Shown: positions 40,970 to 50,899, counted from the first letter of the stretch. The stretch is DNA of 64,000 nucleotides from Actinomycetota bacterium (GCA_009698805.1 WLPL01000001.1:1-64000); one strand, 5' to 3'. Notes: a model not told the origin generated them from the letters alone. Made by a program: numbers and translations.

Positions 40970-41451
40970 CACGCCTCCCAAACTTCGCCGAGGTATGAGG
41001 CTGCCAGTTCGACTACTCGGCCACGGCCGGGAATCACGGCATCTGGTTGCATCAGCGACCAAGGGGTCAAGACGAATGAACGCTCGTGAGCTCTTGGGTG
41101 GGGAATCGTGAGTGTTGCGGTTCGCTGGTGATGGTCACCGAAGGTGATGATGTCGATGTCCAGAGTTCTAGGGCCCCAGCGCACGTCGCGGGTTCGCCCG
41201 GCAGCCGCCTCGATTCCTCGGGTCGCTTCTAGAAGTTGCTCAGGCGTGAGCTCGGTTTCGATCTCGATGACACCGTTTAGGTAACGAGGGGCGGTTTCGT
41301 CGATTCCAGATTCGGTAACGGCGAAGGATTCGACCAGGGGCGAGGTTGCGGTGACTGCTATGCCCGGGGTTTTGCCTAGCGCTTCGATGGCTTCGGTGAT
41401 CTGCTCGCGCGGGTCACCGAGGTTGCCGCCGAGCGCAAGAATCGCACGCAT
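40969..41451 (-). CDS. folK: 2-amino-4-hydroxy-6-hydroxymethyldihydropteridine pyrophosphokinase
   Basis: 160 residues. LALGGNLGDPREQI, RDVRWGPRTLDIDIITFG with the Mg-binding aspartates, and IPHPRAHERSFVLTPW. Transfers pyrophosphate from ATP to the pterin alcohol in folate synthesis. Starts 4 nt after folB. Confidence 0.95.
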   Translation of the reverse strand: MRAILALGGNLGDPREQITEAIEALGKTPGIAVTATSPLVESFAVTESGIDETAPRYLNGVIEIETELTPEQLLEATRGIEAAAGRTRDVRWGPRTLDIDIITFGDHHQRTATLTIPHPRAHERSFVLTPWSLMQPDAVIPGRGRVVELAASYLGEVWEA

Positions 41452-41455
41452 TGGT

Positions 41456-41839
41456 CTAGTTTTCTCGCTTGGCTTTGACCGTCACCGAGACGTCTTCGAA
41501 GTCGTAAGGAATCGGCGCGTTCGGCTTGTGGACGGTGACTTTGGCCTTGGTGATCATGCCGCTGAGCGAACCGCCGCCGTAGTTCATGATCAGGTCGAGC
41601 AGGCGCTGGGCCAGGGTTTCGAGAAGGTCGACTGGATTGTTCTTGACGTTTTCGACAATCGCCTTGGCTAGGTCGCCGTAGTGAACGGTGTCGCCGAGGT
41701 TGTCTGTGAGAGTTGCCTTGGGCGAACCGACCCAGACGGTTGCGTCGATGTAAAAGTCTTGGCCGTTTTGGCGCTCGAAATCAAAAACTCCGTGGTGCGC
41801 GAAAACCCTCAACCCCTTGATCGAGATCTTCTGGGCCAT
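41456..41839 (-). CDS. folB: Dihydroneopterin aldolase
   Basis: ATG at 41839 preferred over the GTG at 41845, which overlaps the folP stop; 127 residues. ISIKGLRVFAHHGVFDFER holds the catalytic pattern, with VHYGDLAKAIVE and ETLAQRLLDLI. Produces 6-hydroxymethyldihydropterin for FolK. Between folP and folK in the fol operon. Confidence 0.94.
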   Translation of the reverse strand: MAQKISIKGLRVFAHHGVFDFERQNGQDFYIDATVWVGSPKATLTDNLGDTVHYGDLAKAIVENVKNNPVDLLETLAQRLLDLIMNYGGGSLSGMITKAKVTVHKPNAPIPYDFEDVSVTVKAKREN

Positions 41840-41841
41840 GA

Positions 41842-42672
41842 TCACGCCTCTTTCGCTTGGTGTAGCGCCGAGACAATGCTAATCGCGTCTTCGGTGGCAA
41901 CCACGTTGTGAACCCGAACGCCCCAGAGTTTGCGCTGCATGAGCAGAGCCGTGAGCACCGCGGTGGCGAGGTCGCGCCTGCCGTTGTCGGCTTCGGACGG
42001 CGCTTCTGGAGCTATCGCGCCGGCGATGAAACGCTTTCGGCTCGCGCCGACCAAGATTGGCAGACCGAGGCTTTCGAGTTCGTCTAGGCGGGCGACAAGC
42101 TCCCAGTTCTGCTTCAGGTCTTTGGCAAAGCCGAGACCCGGGTCAATCACGATCTTGTCGCGATGAATGCCAGCCGAAATCGCTTTGTCGACCTGAAGTT
42201 GCAACTCGGCCGAGACGTCTTTGGCGATGTCCTCGTATTCGTGCTGGCTGGCGGCCCCTCTGTCGTGCCCACGCCAGTGAGAAATCACGATGGTCGCTCC
42301 GCTTTCGGCGGCAACCCTGAAAATTTCGCTGTCGGCCAGCCCGCCCGAGACATCGTTGATGATGTCGGCGCCGGCCTCGACCGCCGCCCTTGCGGTTAGC
42401 GCGTTCATGGTGTCGATGCTGACCAGAACGCCGAGTTCGGCCTTTATGGCTCGAATGATCGGGACTACCCTGGCGATTTCTTCTTGAATCGGAACTCGCT
42501 CGGCGCCGGGCCTGGTCGACTCACCACCGACGTCGATGATGTCTGCCCCGCCAATGGCAAGGACGCGAGCGTGATCGAGTGCTGTTTCTAGGGTGTCGTG
42601 TTGGCCACCGTCGCTAAAAGAGTCTGGGGTGACATTGAGCACACCCATGATTAGTGGCCGGTGGAAGCTCAT
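41842..42672 (-). CDS. folP: Dihydropteroate synthase
   Basis: 276 residues. LIMGVLNVTPDSFSDGG (first loop), DVGGESTRPGAE (second), DIINDVSGG and GASRKRFIAGAI. Couples the pterin pyrophosphate to p-aminobenzoate; the sulfonamide target. Overlaps folE by 4 nt. Confidence 0.95.
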   Translation of the reverse strand: MSFHRPLIMGVLNVTPDSFSDGGQHDTLETALDHARVLAIGGADIIDVGGESTRPGAERVPIQEEIARVVPIIRAIKAELGVLVSIDTMNALTARAAVEAGADIINDVSGGLADSEIFRVAAESGATIVISHWRGHDRGAASQHEYEDIAKDVSAELQLQVDKAISAGIHRDKIVIDPGLGFAKDLKQNWELVARLDELESLGLPILVGASRKRFIAGAIAPEAPSEADNGRRDLATAVLTALLMQRKLWGVRVHNVVATEDAISIVSALHQAKEA

Positions 42673-43223
42673 TTCGAGATCAGACCCATTACTTCGGCTC
42701 TGGCCACAGGGGTCGAGTAGACGCCTCGGGCGGCCATAGTCACGGTGTTTGCTTCGGGTTGTCTGGCTCCGCGCGAGACCACGCAGTGGTGTCTGGCTTC
42801 GATTACCACTACGACGCCTTTGGCGTCGAGACCGGTTTCGATTGCGTCGGCAATCTGAGCGGTCAGGTTTTCTTGAAGTTGCGGCCTAGCGCCAATGATC
42901 TCGACCACCTTCGGAAGGCGGCCGAGGCCAACTACTCGCTCCCCTGGCAGGTAGGCGATGTGAGCGACTCCGGTGAAAGGGAGCAGGTGGTGCTCGCAGA
43001 TCGAAACGAAGTCGATGTCTTTGAGAATCACGACTTCGTTGTGTTCGGCAGGCATGGTTTCTTGAAGAACCGTTAGCGGGTCTTGACCAATGCCTTTGAA
43101 GAACTCGGAGTAGGCCTCGGCAACTTTTTGCGGGGTTGCCTTTAACTCGGCGCGGTTAGGGTCTTCGCCGATGGCGTTGATTATTTCAACGACAGCGGCT
43201 TCGACCCTCGCGCGATCAAACAA
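42669..43223 (-). CDS. folE: GTP cyclohydrolase I
   Basis: 184 residues. Zinc ligands in ICEHHLLPFTGVAHIAYLP and the later HHCVVSRG; ERVVGLGRLPKVVE completes the signature. First step of folate synthesis from GTP. Starts 1 nt after the ftsH stop. Confidence 0.96.
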   Translation of the reverse strand: MFDRARVEAAVVEIINAIGEDPNRAELKATPQKVAEAYSEFFKGIGQDPLTVLQETMPAEHNEVVILKDIDFVSICEHHLLPFTGVAHIAYLPGERVVGLGRLPKVVEIIGARPQLQENLTAQIADAIETGLDAKGVVVVIEARHHCVVSRGARQPEANTVTMAARGVYSTPVARAEVMGLISK

Positions 43224-43224
43224 A

Positions 43225-45135
43225 CTACTTGGTCTTTTTCTTAGGAACCGCGATCGGGCCAGCCTTGACGGGGCGGGTCTTCTTGCTGAGCCACTGGGTG
43301 CGCTTCGGCAACTTCTTCACCGTCTTGAAGATCTTCGCGATCTCCTCGTGGTTCAGGGTCTCCTTTTCGAGGAGCTCCTTGGCCAGGGTGTCGAGCACCT
43401 TGCGGTTTAGGTTCAGAGCCTTGTATGCCTCGTCCTGAGCGCTGTCGAGAATCGCACGAATCTCGGCGTCGATCACCTGAGCGGTCGATTCGCTGTATTC
43501 GGAGCGGTGGCCCATGTCGCGGCCGATGAATACCTCTGCACCGTTAGCAAATGAAACCGAACCGAGGTTCGACGAGAAGCCGTATTGAGTGACCATCTGG
43601 CGGGCGATGGTCGTCGCCTTCTCGAAGTCGTTCGAGGCACCGGTGGTTGGGTCGTGGAACACGATCTCTTCGGCAACGCGGCCACCCATCGCCCAGGCGA
43701 TTTGGTCGAGTAGCTGGTTGCGGCTTATCGAGTAGCGGTCTTCGAGTGGCATGACCATCGTGTAACCGAGTGCGCGACCGCGAGGAAGAATCGTGATCTT
43801 GGTGACCGGGTCGCTGTAGTTGAGCGATGCGGCAACAAGTGCGTGACCTGCTTCGTGGTAAGCGGTGTTCAGGCGTTCTTGGTCTTGCATGAGACGCGAC
43901 TTCTTCTGCGGCCCGCCGATGACTCGGTCGATCGCTTCGTCGATTGTCGAGGCAAGGATCTCTTTTTGGTCTTGGCGAGCGGTCAGCAGGGCTGCCTCGT
44001 TCAAGACGTTGGCTAGGTCGGCACCGGTGAAGCCAGGTGTGCGGCGCGCGACAACCGTGAGGTCGACGTCTTTGCCCATCGGCTTGCCCTTGGCGTGCAC
44101 GGTGAGAATCTGCTCGCGACCCTTGAGGTCTGGAGCGCTGACGCCGATCTGGCGGTCGAAGCGGCCAGGGCGAAGCAAGGCTGGGTCGAGCACGTCTGGG
44201 CGGTTGGTGGCCGCAATCAGAATCACGTTGGTGCGGGTGTCGAAGCCGTCCATCTCAACCAAGAGCTGGTTCAAGGTCTGCTCACGTTCGTCGTTGCCGC
44301 CACCGATACCGGTGCCGCGCTGGCGACCGACTGCGTCGATCTCGTCAACGAAGATGATCGCGGGAGCGCTCGCCTTGGCCTGGTTGAACAGGTCGCGAAC
44401 ACGCGAGGCGCCAACACCGACAAACATTTCAACGAAGTCTGAACCCGAGATGCTGAAGAACGGAACGCCGGCTTCACCGGCTACGGCCTTAGCGACCAGG
44501 GTTTTACCGGTTCCCGGAGGGCCGTAGAGCAAAACACCGCGAGGGATCTTGGCGCCAACGGCGAGAAACTTTTCTGGGCTCTTCAAGAAGTCTTTGATCT
44601 CTTCGAGCTCTTCGATTGCTTCGTCTACGCCAGCGACGTCGGCGAAGGTCACGGTGCTGGTCTCTTTGTTGACCAGCTTGGCTCGTGACTTACCAAAGTT
44701 CATCACTCCACCGCCGCCCGAGCTGGCGCGGCTGGTCAAGAACCAGAAGATGAAACCGATGAAAATGAATGGCGCGATGCTGCCTAGTAGCGAGATGTAC
44801 CAGGGTGAACTCGGGTTTGCGTCGTCGAAGCCTTTGGTGAGCTTGGCCTGTGCGATTGCGTCGGTGACAGCCACGCCGCGTGAGAACGAGAAGAAGAACT
44901 GCACGTCTTTGGTCTTGTATTTATCGTCGGCCGAAACCAGTTTTAGGTCGACTCGTTGGTCGCCGTCGTAAACCACTGCCGAGGCAACCTTGCCCGACTC
45001 GAGCAGGCTCAGACCGTAGGAGGTGTCTACCTTTTGGTAGCTGGGTGCGCCGGTTAGCGAAAAGCCAATGAACATTGCGACCAGGGCCGCCAAGATCCAG
45101 ACAGCTGGACCGCGAAGTATGCGTTTTAGATTCAT
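43225..45135 (-). CDS. ftsH: ATP-dependent zinc metalloprotease FtsH
   Basis: 636 residues. Two N-terminal transmembrane helices (about 12-28 and 117-133) around a periplasmic domain, AAA module with GPPGTGKT (about 206), second region of homology [18 protein letters not shown], and protease motif HEAGH (about 429). Degrades membrane and soluble substrates. Basic C-terminal tail. 50 nt downstream of hpt in the same direction. Confidence 0.97.
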   Translation of the reverse strand: MNLKRILRGPAVWILAALVAMFIGFSLTGAPSYQKVDTSYGLSLLESGKVASAVVYDGDQRVDLKLVSADDKYKTKDVQFFFSFSRGVAVTDAIAQAKLTKGFDDANPSSPWYISLLGSIAPFIFIGFIFWFLTSRASSGGGGVMNFGKSRAKLVNKETSTVTFADVAGVDEAIEELEEIKDFLKSPEKFLAVGAKIPRGVLLYGPPGTGKTLVAKAVAGEAGVPFFSISGSDFVEMFVGVGASRVRDLFNQAKASAPAIIFVDEIDAVGRQRGTGIGGGNDEREQTLNQLLVEMDGFDTRTNVILIAATNRPDVLDPALLRPGRFDRQIGVSAPDLKGREQILTVHAKGKPMGKDVDLTVVARRTPGFTGADLANVLNEAALLTARQDQKEILASTIDEAIDRVIGGPQKKSRLMQDQERLNTAYHEAGHALVAASLNYSDPVTKITILPRGRALGYTMVMPLEDRYSISRNQLLDQIAWAMGGRVAEEIVFHDPTTGASNDFEKATTIARQMVTQYGFSSNLGSVSFANGAEVFIGRDMGHRSEYSESTAQVIDAEIRAILDSAQDEAYKALNLNRKVLDTLAKELLEKETLNHEEIAKIFKTVKKLPKRTQWLSKKTRPVKAGPIAVPKKKTK

Positions 45136-45185
45136 ATTGTTTTAAGACTACCCGCCCGTAGTGACACTAAAAAGGTTTGTTCGCC

Positions 45186-45737
45186 CTAGGAGTAGACGGC
45201 CGGCGAGAGGATCGCGACCCCGCGAAGGGTGCGATAACGCTCGGCGTAGTCCAGCCCGTAACCAACCACGAATTCGTTCGGGATATCGAAGCCGACCTGC
45301 GCCACCTCAACATAGACCTTTGCCGCGTCGGGCTTGCGAAGCAAGGCGACGATTTCTACCGAGGCAGCCCCGCGAGCCTTGAGGTTTGCGATTAGCCAAG
45401 ACAGCGTGAGACCCGAATCGATGATGTCTTCGACGATCAGAATGTGACGACCGAGGATGTCGGCGTCCAAGTCTTTAAGGATTCGAACCACGCCAGACGA
45501 CTGGGTGCCCGAGCCGTATGACGAAACAGCCATCCAGTCCATTTGCACAGGAATCTGGATTGCGCGCGAAAGGTCGGCCATGAACATCACGGCACCCTTG
45601 AGCACGCCAACCAAGAGCAGGTCTTTGCCTGCATATTTGGTGTCGATTTCGGCGGCCAATTCGGCGACGCGCTGATCAATTTGTTCGGCGGTGACTAGCA
45701 CCTCGGTGATTTCACCGGCAACCTTGTCGAGGTCCAC
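45186..45737 (-). CDS. hpt: Hypoxanthine phosphoribosyltransferase
   Basis: 183 residues. [20 protein letters not shown], the PRPP-binding [14 protein letters not shown] (about 100) and [17 protein letters not shown]. Salvages hypoxanthine/guanine. GTG start touching the tilS stop (TAAGTG); the tilS-hpt-ftsH order is widely conserved. Confidence 0.95.
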   Translation of the reverse strand: MDLDKVAGEITEVLVTAEQIDQRVAELAAEIDTKYAGKDLLLVGVLKGAVMFMADLSRAIQIPVQMDWMAVSSYGSGTQSSGVVRILKDLDADILGRHILIVEDIIDSGLTLSWLIANLKARGAASVEIVALLRKPDAAKVYVEVAQVGFDIPNEFVVGYGLDYAERYRTLRGVAILSPAVYS

Positions 45738-46724
45738 TTAGCAGGCTCCTGGCTTGAGAGTTTTGGTGGTTTTTAGTTCGAGCGCTTCGCCCTTGCGTAC
45801 TACTCTAACCCCTGGCAGAGTCAGCTCCTTCTGCCCGTGCCAATCATCGATTAGCTCGTTGACGGCGAGGACGTGGACGCGCTGAGGTCGCGAACCGAAC
45901 ACCTCGAGAGCGTGCTTAATTACCCTAAAGCGCAGTGCGTTTGGGAGAGCCGCGAGTGAGGCCACCGGAAGAGTCATCGAGGTAGAACCAAGCGTCGCCA
46001 TCGAGTGGTATTCGGCGAGCGCCAGCTCTTCAAGGTAGTCGGCGTCTTCGCGCAGCTGCTCGGCAGTCCGGTTCAGAGCCTCGGCTACCCCCGGCCCGAG
46101 TTCTGCTTCTAAAACGGGCAAGACGTTTTCACGAACTCGAACCCTGGTGAACTTTTCGCTCTTGTTGTGCGGGTCGTGCCACGGGTCGAGGTCGACGCTA
46201 GCTTCGAGGGTGATAGCCCGGGTTAGCCCGAGCAAGGGTCGAAGATACCGACCGTTCGACTTCGCCATGCCGCTTAGGCTGCGCGCGCCCGAGCCCTGAG
46301 TGAGCCCGAGTAGCACCGTTTCGGCCTGATCGTTGAGGGTGTGGCCGAGTAGAACGTATTTGGCACCGAGTTCATTGGCAACGTCGTCAAGCGCCTGATA
46401 CCTGGCCTCGCGGGCAGCCGCCTCGCTCGTGCCCTGCACGGTCACCTGCCGCACGATCACGGTTTCGAAACCGAGTGCGGCAAGCTTTTCGGCGGTGTTT
46501 CGGGCCACCTCAGTCGAGACTGCTTGAAGCTGGTGATCGACAATCACGGCACCGATTTTGAGCTCTAAGCGTGGACCTTCAAAGGCCAAACCGGCGGCGA
46601 GCGCCAGTGAGTCTGGCCCGCCAGAGACGGCAACCAGCACCAAGTCGTCTTTCGAGGCCTCGGCGAGCGCATCGCGCACGGCGGAGCGAACCTGCGCAAC
46701 TGCCGGCGTGAGTCTAGGTCGCAT
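45738..46724 (-). CDS. tilS: tRNA(Ile)-lysidine synthetase
   Basis: 328 residues. N-type ATP pyrophosphatase loop VAVSGGPDSLALAAGL (about 31), LLGHTLNDQAETVLLGL, SGMAKSNGRYLRPLLGLTR, then a C-terminal substrate-binding domain. Modifies C34 of tRNA-Ile(CAU) to lysidine. First gene of the long operon to lysS; divergent from ppa. Confidence 0.95.
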   Translation of the reverse strand: MRPRLTPAVAQVRSAVRDALAEASKDDLVLVAVSGGPDSLALAAGLAFEGPRLELKIGAVIVDHQLQAVSTEVARNTAEKLAALGFETVIVRQVTVQGTSEAAAREARYQALDDVANELGAKYVLLGHTLNDQAETVLLGLTQGSGARSLSGMAKSNGRYLRPLLGLTRAITLEASVDLDPWHDPHNKSEKFTRVRVRENVLPVLEAELGPGVAEALNRTAEQLREDADYLEELALAEYHSMATLGSTSMTLPVASLAALPNALRFRVIKHALEVFGSRPQRVHVLAVNELIDDWHGQKELTLPGVRVVRKGEALELKTTKTLKPGAC

Positions 46725-46773
46725 CGAAATCCTTGGGTAATCTTGTTACAAGTAAGCCTATTGAGGAGAAACA

Positions 46774-47262
46774 GTGTCGCACGACGTCGTTATCGAGATT
46801 CCCCGCGGAAGCCGCAACAAATTTGAAGTCGACCACGCAACCGGTCGTGTTCACCTTGACCGCGTGCTGTTCACCCCATTCGTCTACCCGGTCGACTACG
46901 GCTACTTCGACAACACCCTCGGTGGCGATGGCGACCCGCTAGACGCGCTAGTTCTGCTCGAATACCCGGTCTTCCCGGGTGTAGTCGTGAACGTTCGCAC
47001 TGTCGGCGTCCTAGAAATGGAAGACGACGGCGGCATCGATGAGAAGCTCATCTGCGTTCTGACCAAAGACCCTCGCTGGGAGCACATCCAGGACATCGAG
47101 GACGTACCAGCCCAGATCAAGAACGAGATCCGTCACTTCTTCGAGCACTACAAAGACCTAGAGCCTGGCAAGTGGGTCAAGGTTGGTGACTGGAAGGGCC
47201 GCGAGGTTGCCGAACGTCTAATCGTCGAATCTATTGAGCGACTAAAAACTCAAAGTCACTAA
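46774..47262 (+). CDS. ppa: Inorganic pyrophosphatase, family I
   Basis: 162 residues, GTG start behind a strong GAGGAG. Substrate site [25 protein letters not shown] with the D-x-D-P-x-D metal motif. Cytosolic hydrolysis of pyrophosphate. Unlike many nearby genes it has a proper leader and Shine-Dalgarno. Confidence 0.96.
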   Translation: MSHDVVIEIPRGSRNKFEVDHATGRVHLDRVLFTPFVYPVDYGYFDNTLGGDGDPLDALVLLEYPVFPGVVVNVRTVGVLEMEDDGGIDEKLICVLTKDPRWEHIQDIEDVPAQIKNEIRHFFEHYKDLEPGKWVKVGDWKGREVAERLIVESIERLKTQSH

Positions 47263-47282
47263 AGTCTCAGCGAGCTGTAGCT

Positions 47283-48488
47283 CTATGCGGTTGGCCTTCC
47301 GGCGTATCTAAAAAGATGCCATCCGTGGCGAACCGAAACAATGCGCACGACTGCACCCGGGTGCGGGGCTTCGAGCATCAGATCATTGCCCAGGTAGATC
47401 ACAACGTGAGCCTTGTCGCCATCAAACGCGCTCTCGCTCGAGTACCACATCAGGTCTCCGCGCTGGATATCCTTTAGCGGGATCAGTTTCTGCTGGCGAG
47501 CCATTTCGCGGAACTGGTTGGTCGCCGAGTGTGTGCCGATATAGATTCCTGCTGCTGCATACGCGCCCTTGGTGATACCCGAGCAGTCCCAAACGTTCGG
47601 ACCCATTCCGCCCAGAACGTAGATTTCGCCAAGTTGCTTCTTCGCAAAGGCAATCGCAGTTTCAACCTTCGCGGTGTCTGGGTCACCAACCGAGTAAAGC
47701 TCTGGGGCCGTCATGTCGGCCGAACCCTGGTTATCGGCAGCATCACGAGCAAGTCCATCGGCTCGAAGTCTGGCGAGCTCAACCGAGGTCTTTTGCAACG
47801 AGGCGAGTTGAACCGCAAAGGTTCTCATTAGGGCTTTGTTCTGGTTTACTTTGGCGGTCAGCACGTCGGCGGCACGCTGGGCTGTGTCGTAAGCGCGCCT
47901 TGCCCTGGCAGCCTTGGCGGCGAGGTCTGCCTTAGCCACCTTGAGTTGCGAGTTGAGAGCCTCGGCGAATTTCTGAGTTTGAACCGATCGCTGGTAGATG
48001 GTTTCGCTGCTCTGAGCCACGCGCTCTTGAGCCCCGAGCTGGTAGAGCAGGTCATCGGCCTTGCCGGAGTTCAAAAACAGATTCAACGAGGTGCCCGAGG
48101 CGCCTGCTCGATACATTTGGGCGGCGATTCTGCCGAGCTGCTTTTTGGCCGAATCGGCTTGAGCGTTCGCCGAATCGGCTTGACCCTGAAGAATCCTTAC
48201 CTTGGCCGCGACCTGATCTACCTGAACCTGAGCTTGGTTGTAGACCTCACCCTTTTGCTGGGCGACCATCGATAGAGCAGCCTCGTCTACCGCGAGCGCT
48301 GCGATAATTTTGTCGAATCTTGCGATTAGCTTTTTCTTTTTTGTCACGTTGTGCTTGGCCGCATCGACCTCGCCCTGAGTCGGGTAGTTATTGGGGGCCG
48401 CCCAAGATTGCACGCTTACCAGACCGGTTGTGAGCAGCGCAAAGACCGCGAAAATCGCGGAAACGCGCAGTCGCAGTCTCGGGCTCAT
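47283..48488 (-). CDS. Secreted NlpC/P60 peptidoglycan endopeptidase with coiled-coil domain
   Basis: ATG at 48488 chosen because it starts the signal peptide (MSPRLRLRVSAIFAVFALLTTG); the track ORF runs back towards tRNA-Glu. 401 residues: signal peptide, long Ala/Gln-rich coiled coil (about 35-230) as in RipA/CwlO-type hydrolases, linker, and C-terminal NlpC/P60 domain with Cys in NVWDCSGITKGAY, His in DKAHVVIYLGNDL and APHPGAVV. Likely cleaves stem peptides during cell division; the coiled coil may hold it inactive or contact an FtsEX partner. Confidence 0.9.
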   Translation of the reverse strand: MSPRLRLRVSAIFAVFALLTTGLVSVQSWAAPNNYPTQGEVDAAKHNVTKKKKLIARFDKIIAALAVDEAALSMVAQQKGEVYNQAQVQVDQVAAKVRILQGQADSANAQADSAKKQLGRIAAQMYRAGASGTSLNLFLNSGKADDLLYQLGAQERVAQSSETIYQRSVQTQKFAEALNSQLKVAKADLAAKAARARRAYDTAQRAADVLTAKVNQNKALMRTFAVQLASLQKTSVELARLRADGLARDAADNQGSADMTAPELYSVGDPDTAKVETAIAFAKKQLGEIYVLGGMGPNVWDCSGITKGAYAAAGIYIGTHSATNQFREMARQQKLIPLKDIQRGDLMWYSSESAFDGDKAHVVIYLGNDLMLEAPHPGAVVRIVSVRHGWHLFRYAGRPTA

Positions 48489-48570
48489 GCTTCTAGTTAA
48501 CCCTGAGGTTGCTAAAACACCCAGTAAGCAAGTAATCTTGGCTCTTGGTGCTATGAAGTAACTCTTTGTA

Positions 48571-48646
48571 GGCCCCATCGTTTAGTGGCCTAGGACACCG
48601 CCCTTTCACGGCGGCAGCACGGGTTCGAATCCCGTTGGGGTCACCA
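48571..48646 (+). tRNA. tRNA-Glu (anticodon UUC)
   Basis: Acceptor GGCCCCA/TGGGGTC with a G-T pair, anticodon arm CCGCC-CTTTCAC-GGCGG, T arm GGGTTCGAATCCC. CCA is encoded at 48644-48646, unlike the other tRNAs in this window. Confidence 0.95.
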
Positions 48647-48669
48647 AGGTGATGGTTTTATAGCAACAA

Positions 48670-48743
48670 GGTCCTGTAGCGCAGTTGGTTAGCGCGCCGC
48701 CCTGTCACGGCGGAGGTCGCGGGTTCAAGTCCCGTCAGGATCG
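48670..48743 (+). tRNA. tRNA-Asp (anticodon GUC)
   Basis: 74 nt; acceptor GGTCCTG/CAGGATC, anticodon arm CCGCC-CTGTCAC-GGCGG, T arm with GGTTCAAGTCC, discriminator G as expected for tRNA-Asp. CCA not encoded. Confidence 0.95.
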
Positions 48744-48765
48744 CAAGGCAACGAAAGTTGTCGAT

Positions 48766-48838
48766 GGCTCTGTAGCTCAGTTGGTAGAGCGAACGACTGA
48801 AAATCGTTAGGTCCGCGGATCGATGCCGCGCGGAGCCA
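48766..48838 (+). tRNA. tRNA-Phe (anticodon GAA)
   Basis: 73 nt; acceptor GGCTCTG/CGGAGCC, anticodon arm ACGAC-TGAAAA-TCGT(T) with anticodon GAA, T arm GCGGATCGATGCCGC. CCA not encoded. Last gene of a Glu-Asp-Phe tRNA cluster. Confidence 0.94.
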
Positions 48839-48840
48839 CG

Positions 48841-48875
48841 AAAAGTCCCGAATATCGCGTTCGGGACTTTTTGCT
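48841..48875 (+). terminator. Rho-independent terminator after the tRNA cluster
   Basis: Stem AAAAGTCCCGAA / TTCGGGACTTTT (12 bp, perfect), 7-nt loop, then TTGCTTTCTT. It separates the tRNA transcript from the MFS gene. Confidence 0.9.
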
Positions 48876-48920
48876 TTCTTGTAAGAAACTATTTAGAGCA
48901 ACCGATATCGAAAGAGAAAA

Positions 48921-50522
48921 ATGACTAAAACTCGTAATCGCTGGATCGGCCTCGTCTTCATTTCGATGGCTATTTCGCTCGTCATCATCGACGGCACAAT
49001 CGTCAACACAATCTTCCCCAAGGTCATCGAGACATTGAAGCTCACTTCGACCCAGATTCAGTGGGTTCAGGAGAGCTACGTTCTCATCTTCGCTTCTCTC
49101 CTATTGGTCTGGGGTTCGGTCGCCGACCGCATCGGTCGCAGGCGCTTACTCATCATCGGTATTTTGATCTTCGTTGCTGCCTCCGTTTGGGCTGGTTTTT
49201 CGGTCGATGCAAACGGCATGATCCTCGCCCGCATTCTTCAGGGAATCGGTGGTTCGATGGTGCTACCAACAACCCTCTCGCTCGTGAACGCTAACTTCCA
49301 AGGCAAAGAGCGTGGAATCGCGTTTGCCGTTTGGGGTGCAACCATCGGTGGCATGGTTGCCGTTGGCCCGGTATTGGGTGGCTGGCTAGCAACTAGCTTC
49401 GGCGACGAGGGTTGGCGCTGGGCTTTCAACATCAACCTTCCGTTGGGTCTCCTGGTTGTTGCCGGTCTCGCCTACTGGGTAGCCGAATCTAAGCAGGATC
49501 ACCGCGAGGGTGGCATCGACGTCGTCGGTGCGGGTATCTCTGTGGTCATGTTCCTCACCTTGGTGTTCGGTCTGATTGAAGGACGCGTCTACGGCTGGTG
49601 GCTTGTAAACCAGAACCAGTTCGCAATTGGCGACTTCAAGTGGGCGACCGAAGGCATCTCGATCATTCCCATTTCGCTTGCGATTTCGGCTCTCTCATTC
49701 ACGGCCTTCGTCCTCTGGGAGCGTGCGCGCGATCGGGCACACAAAAACGTTCTGCTAGACCTAGACCTGTTCCGAATTCGTTCGTTCCGTAACGGTTCGA
49801 TCGCCGCCCTGATCATCTCGATGGGTGAGTTTGGAATCCTGTTCGCTATTCCTCTTTGGCTACAAAACGTCCAGGGACTTAGCCCAATCGACTCAGGCTT
49901 GGTGCTTTTGTGGCTCGCCGGTGGTGCGTTCGTAGCTTCGGGTATCTCTGGTGGCCTCAGCGGAAAAATTTCGCCGGTTACCGCGGTTCGAGCCGGTGCG
50001 ATTCTTGAAACCCTGGCTGTTGCTGGCATCGCACTCGTGGCCACGCCAACCGCAACCTGGGGCTCCTTTGCCCCGTTCCTATTTGTCTACGGACTGGGTA
50101 TTGGTATGGCAACCGCACAGCTAACCGGTGTGATCATGGTCGATGTTCCGATGGAGAAAGCCGGGCAGGGCTCTGGCTCGCAGAGCACCGTTCGTCAGAT
50201 TGGTTCGGCTCTAGGCATCGCCGTGTTGGGAACCCTGTTGTTCAGCATCACCACCTCGAGCGTTACCGACAACTTGAAGAACACCACCGTTCCACCAAAT
50301 TGCACGTTCGAACTTCCGGACGCCGTGGTTGACAGTGCCGGTGGCGTGATTCCTGCACTCGAAATGTGCGGCAAGGATGTTCAAACCGCTGCCGCAAACG
50401 GCTTCACCTCCGGTGTCAGCGGTTCGGCTTGGGCTGCTGCTGGATTCTTGGCACTAGGTGCAATCTCGACCCTGGGTCTCGGTTCAGCTGCCGAGCGCAA
50501 AAAGAAGGCTAAGAAGGCCTAG
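48921..50522 (+). CDS. Multidrug efflux MFS transporter, DHA2 (EmrB/QacA) family
   Basis: 533 residues, 14 predicted helices. VIIDGTIVNTIFPKVIETLKLTSTQIQWVQESYVL (motif D1 region), GSVADRIGRRRLLIIG (motif A) and GPVLGGWL (motif C, antiporter signature) are clear. Exports drugs or metabolites by proton antiport. ATG with GAAAGAG upstream. Converges, with a 4-nt overlap, with a TipAS-domain protein that may sense the exported compound; the latter is inference. Confidence 0.92.
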   Translation: MTKTRNRWIGLVFISMAISLVIIDGTIVNTIFPKVIETLKLTSTQIQWVQESYVLIFASLLLVWGSVADRIGRRRLLIIGILIFVAASVWAGFSVDANGMILARILQGIGGSMVLPTTLSLVNANFQGKERGIAFAVWGATIGGMVAVGPVLGGWLATSFGDEGWRWAFNINLPLGLLVVAGLAYWVAESKQDHREGGIDVVGAGISVVMFLTLVFGLIEGRVYGWWLVNQNQFAIGDFKWATEGISIIPISLAISALSFTAFVLWERARDRAHKNVLLDLDLFRIRSFRNGSIAALIISMGEFGILFAIPLWLQNVQGLSPIDSGLVLLWLAGGAFVASGISGGLSGKISPVTAVRAGAILETLAVAGIALVATPTATWGSFAPFLFVYGLGIGMATAQLTGVIMVDVPMEKAGQGSGSQSTVRQIGSALGIAVLGTLLFSITTSSVTDNLKNTTVPPNCTFELPDAVVDSAGGVIPALEMCGKDVQTAAANGFTSGVSGSAWAAAGFLALGAISTLGLGSAAERKKKAKKA

Positions 50523-50893
50523 AGGTTCGCTTCTGACCAAACGCGAATGGCTTCACCGATGAACTCGGTGAGGCCTTTTGCCTTAACTTCATAAAACTCG
50601 GTGAAGCGCGGGTCGGCTGAATACATTTCGCCGAGCGCGATGTATTGCTCGCGGGTCGGGCTCCAGAACAGGCACACCCAGTCGTGGTGCGCTTTGACCA
50701 GAGCCTGGACCCGGTCGGCGTCTACGGGTAACCCTGAGAGAAACAGCGGCGCTAGCTCATCGCGAATTATCTCGCCTTGATTTGCTGCCTCCGACTGTTG
50801 CGAATCGGTCAGTAACCCGAAACGCTTAACCGAAGCGCGATATTCGTTGGCCCAGAGGGCCTCGGCTTCTTTGGCGTAAGGGTTCTCAATCAC
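50519..50893 (-). CDS. Stand-alone TipAS ligand-binding protein
   Basis: 124 residues. HHDWVCLFWSPTREQYIALGEMYSADPRFTEFY is the signature of the TipAS antibiotic-recognition domain, here without the MerR helix-turn-helix that precedes it in TipA. In Streptomyces, TipAS captures thiopeptide antibiotics. Here it may sequester a drug or have another ligand. Cytosolic; GTG start with a leaderless promoter; beside a multidrug efflux gene. Confidence 0.88.
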   Translation of the reverse strand: MIENPYAKEAEALWANEYRASVKRFGLLTDSQQSEAANQGEIIRDELAPLFLSGLPVDADRVQALVKAHHDWVCLFWSPTREQYIALGEMYSADPRFTEFYEVKAKGLTEFIGEAIRVWSEANL

Positions 50894-50899
50894 GAGAAG

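Noticed and set aside
43865-44527. 220-aa ORF antisense to ftsH
   Set aside because: Ser/Arg-rich translation opposite the conserved AAA module; a shadow.
48571-48875. tRNA cluster as an integration site for a mobile element
   Set aside because: No integrase, no direct repeat of a tRNA 3' end and no composition change was seen next to it.
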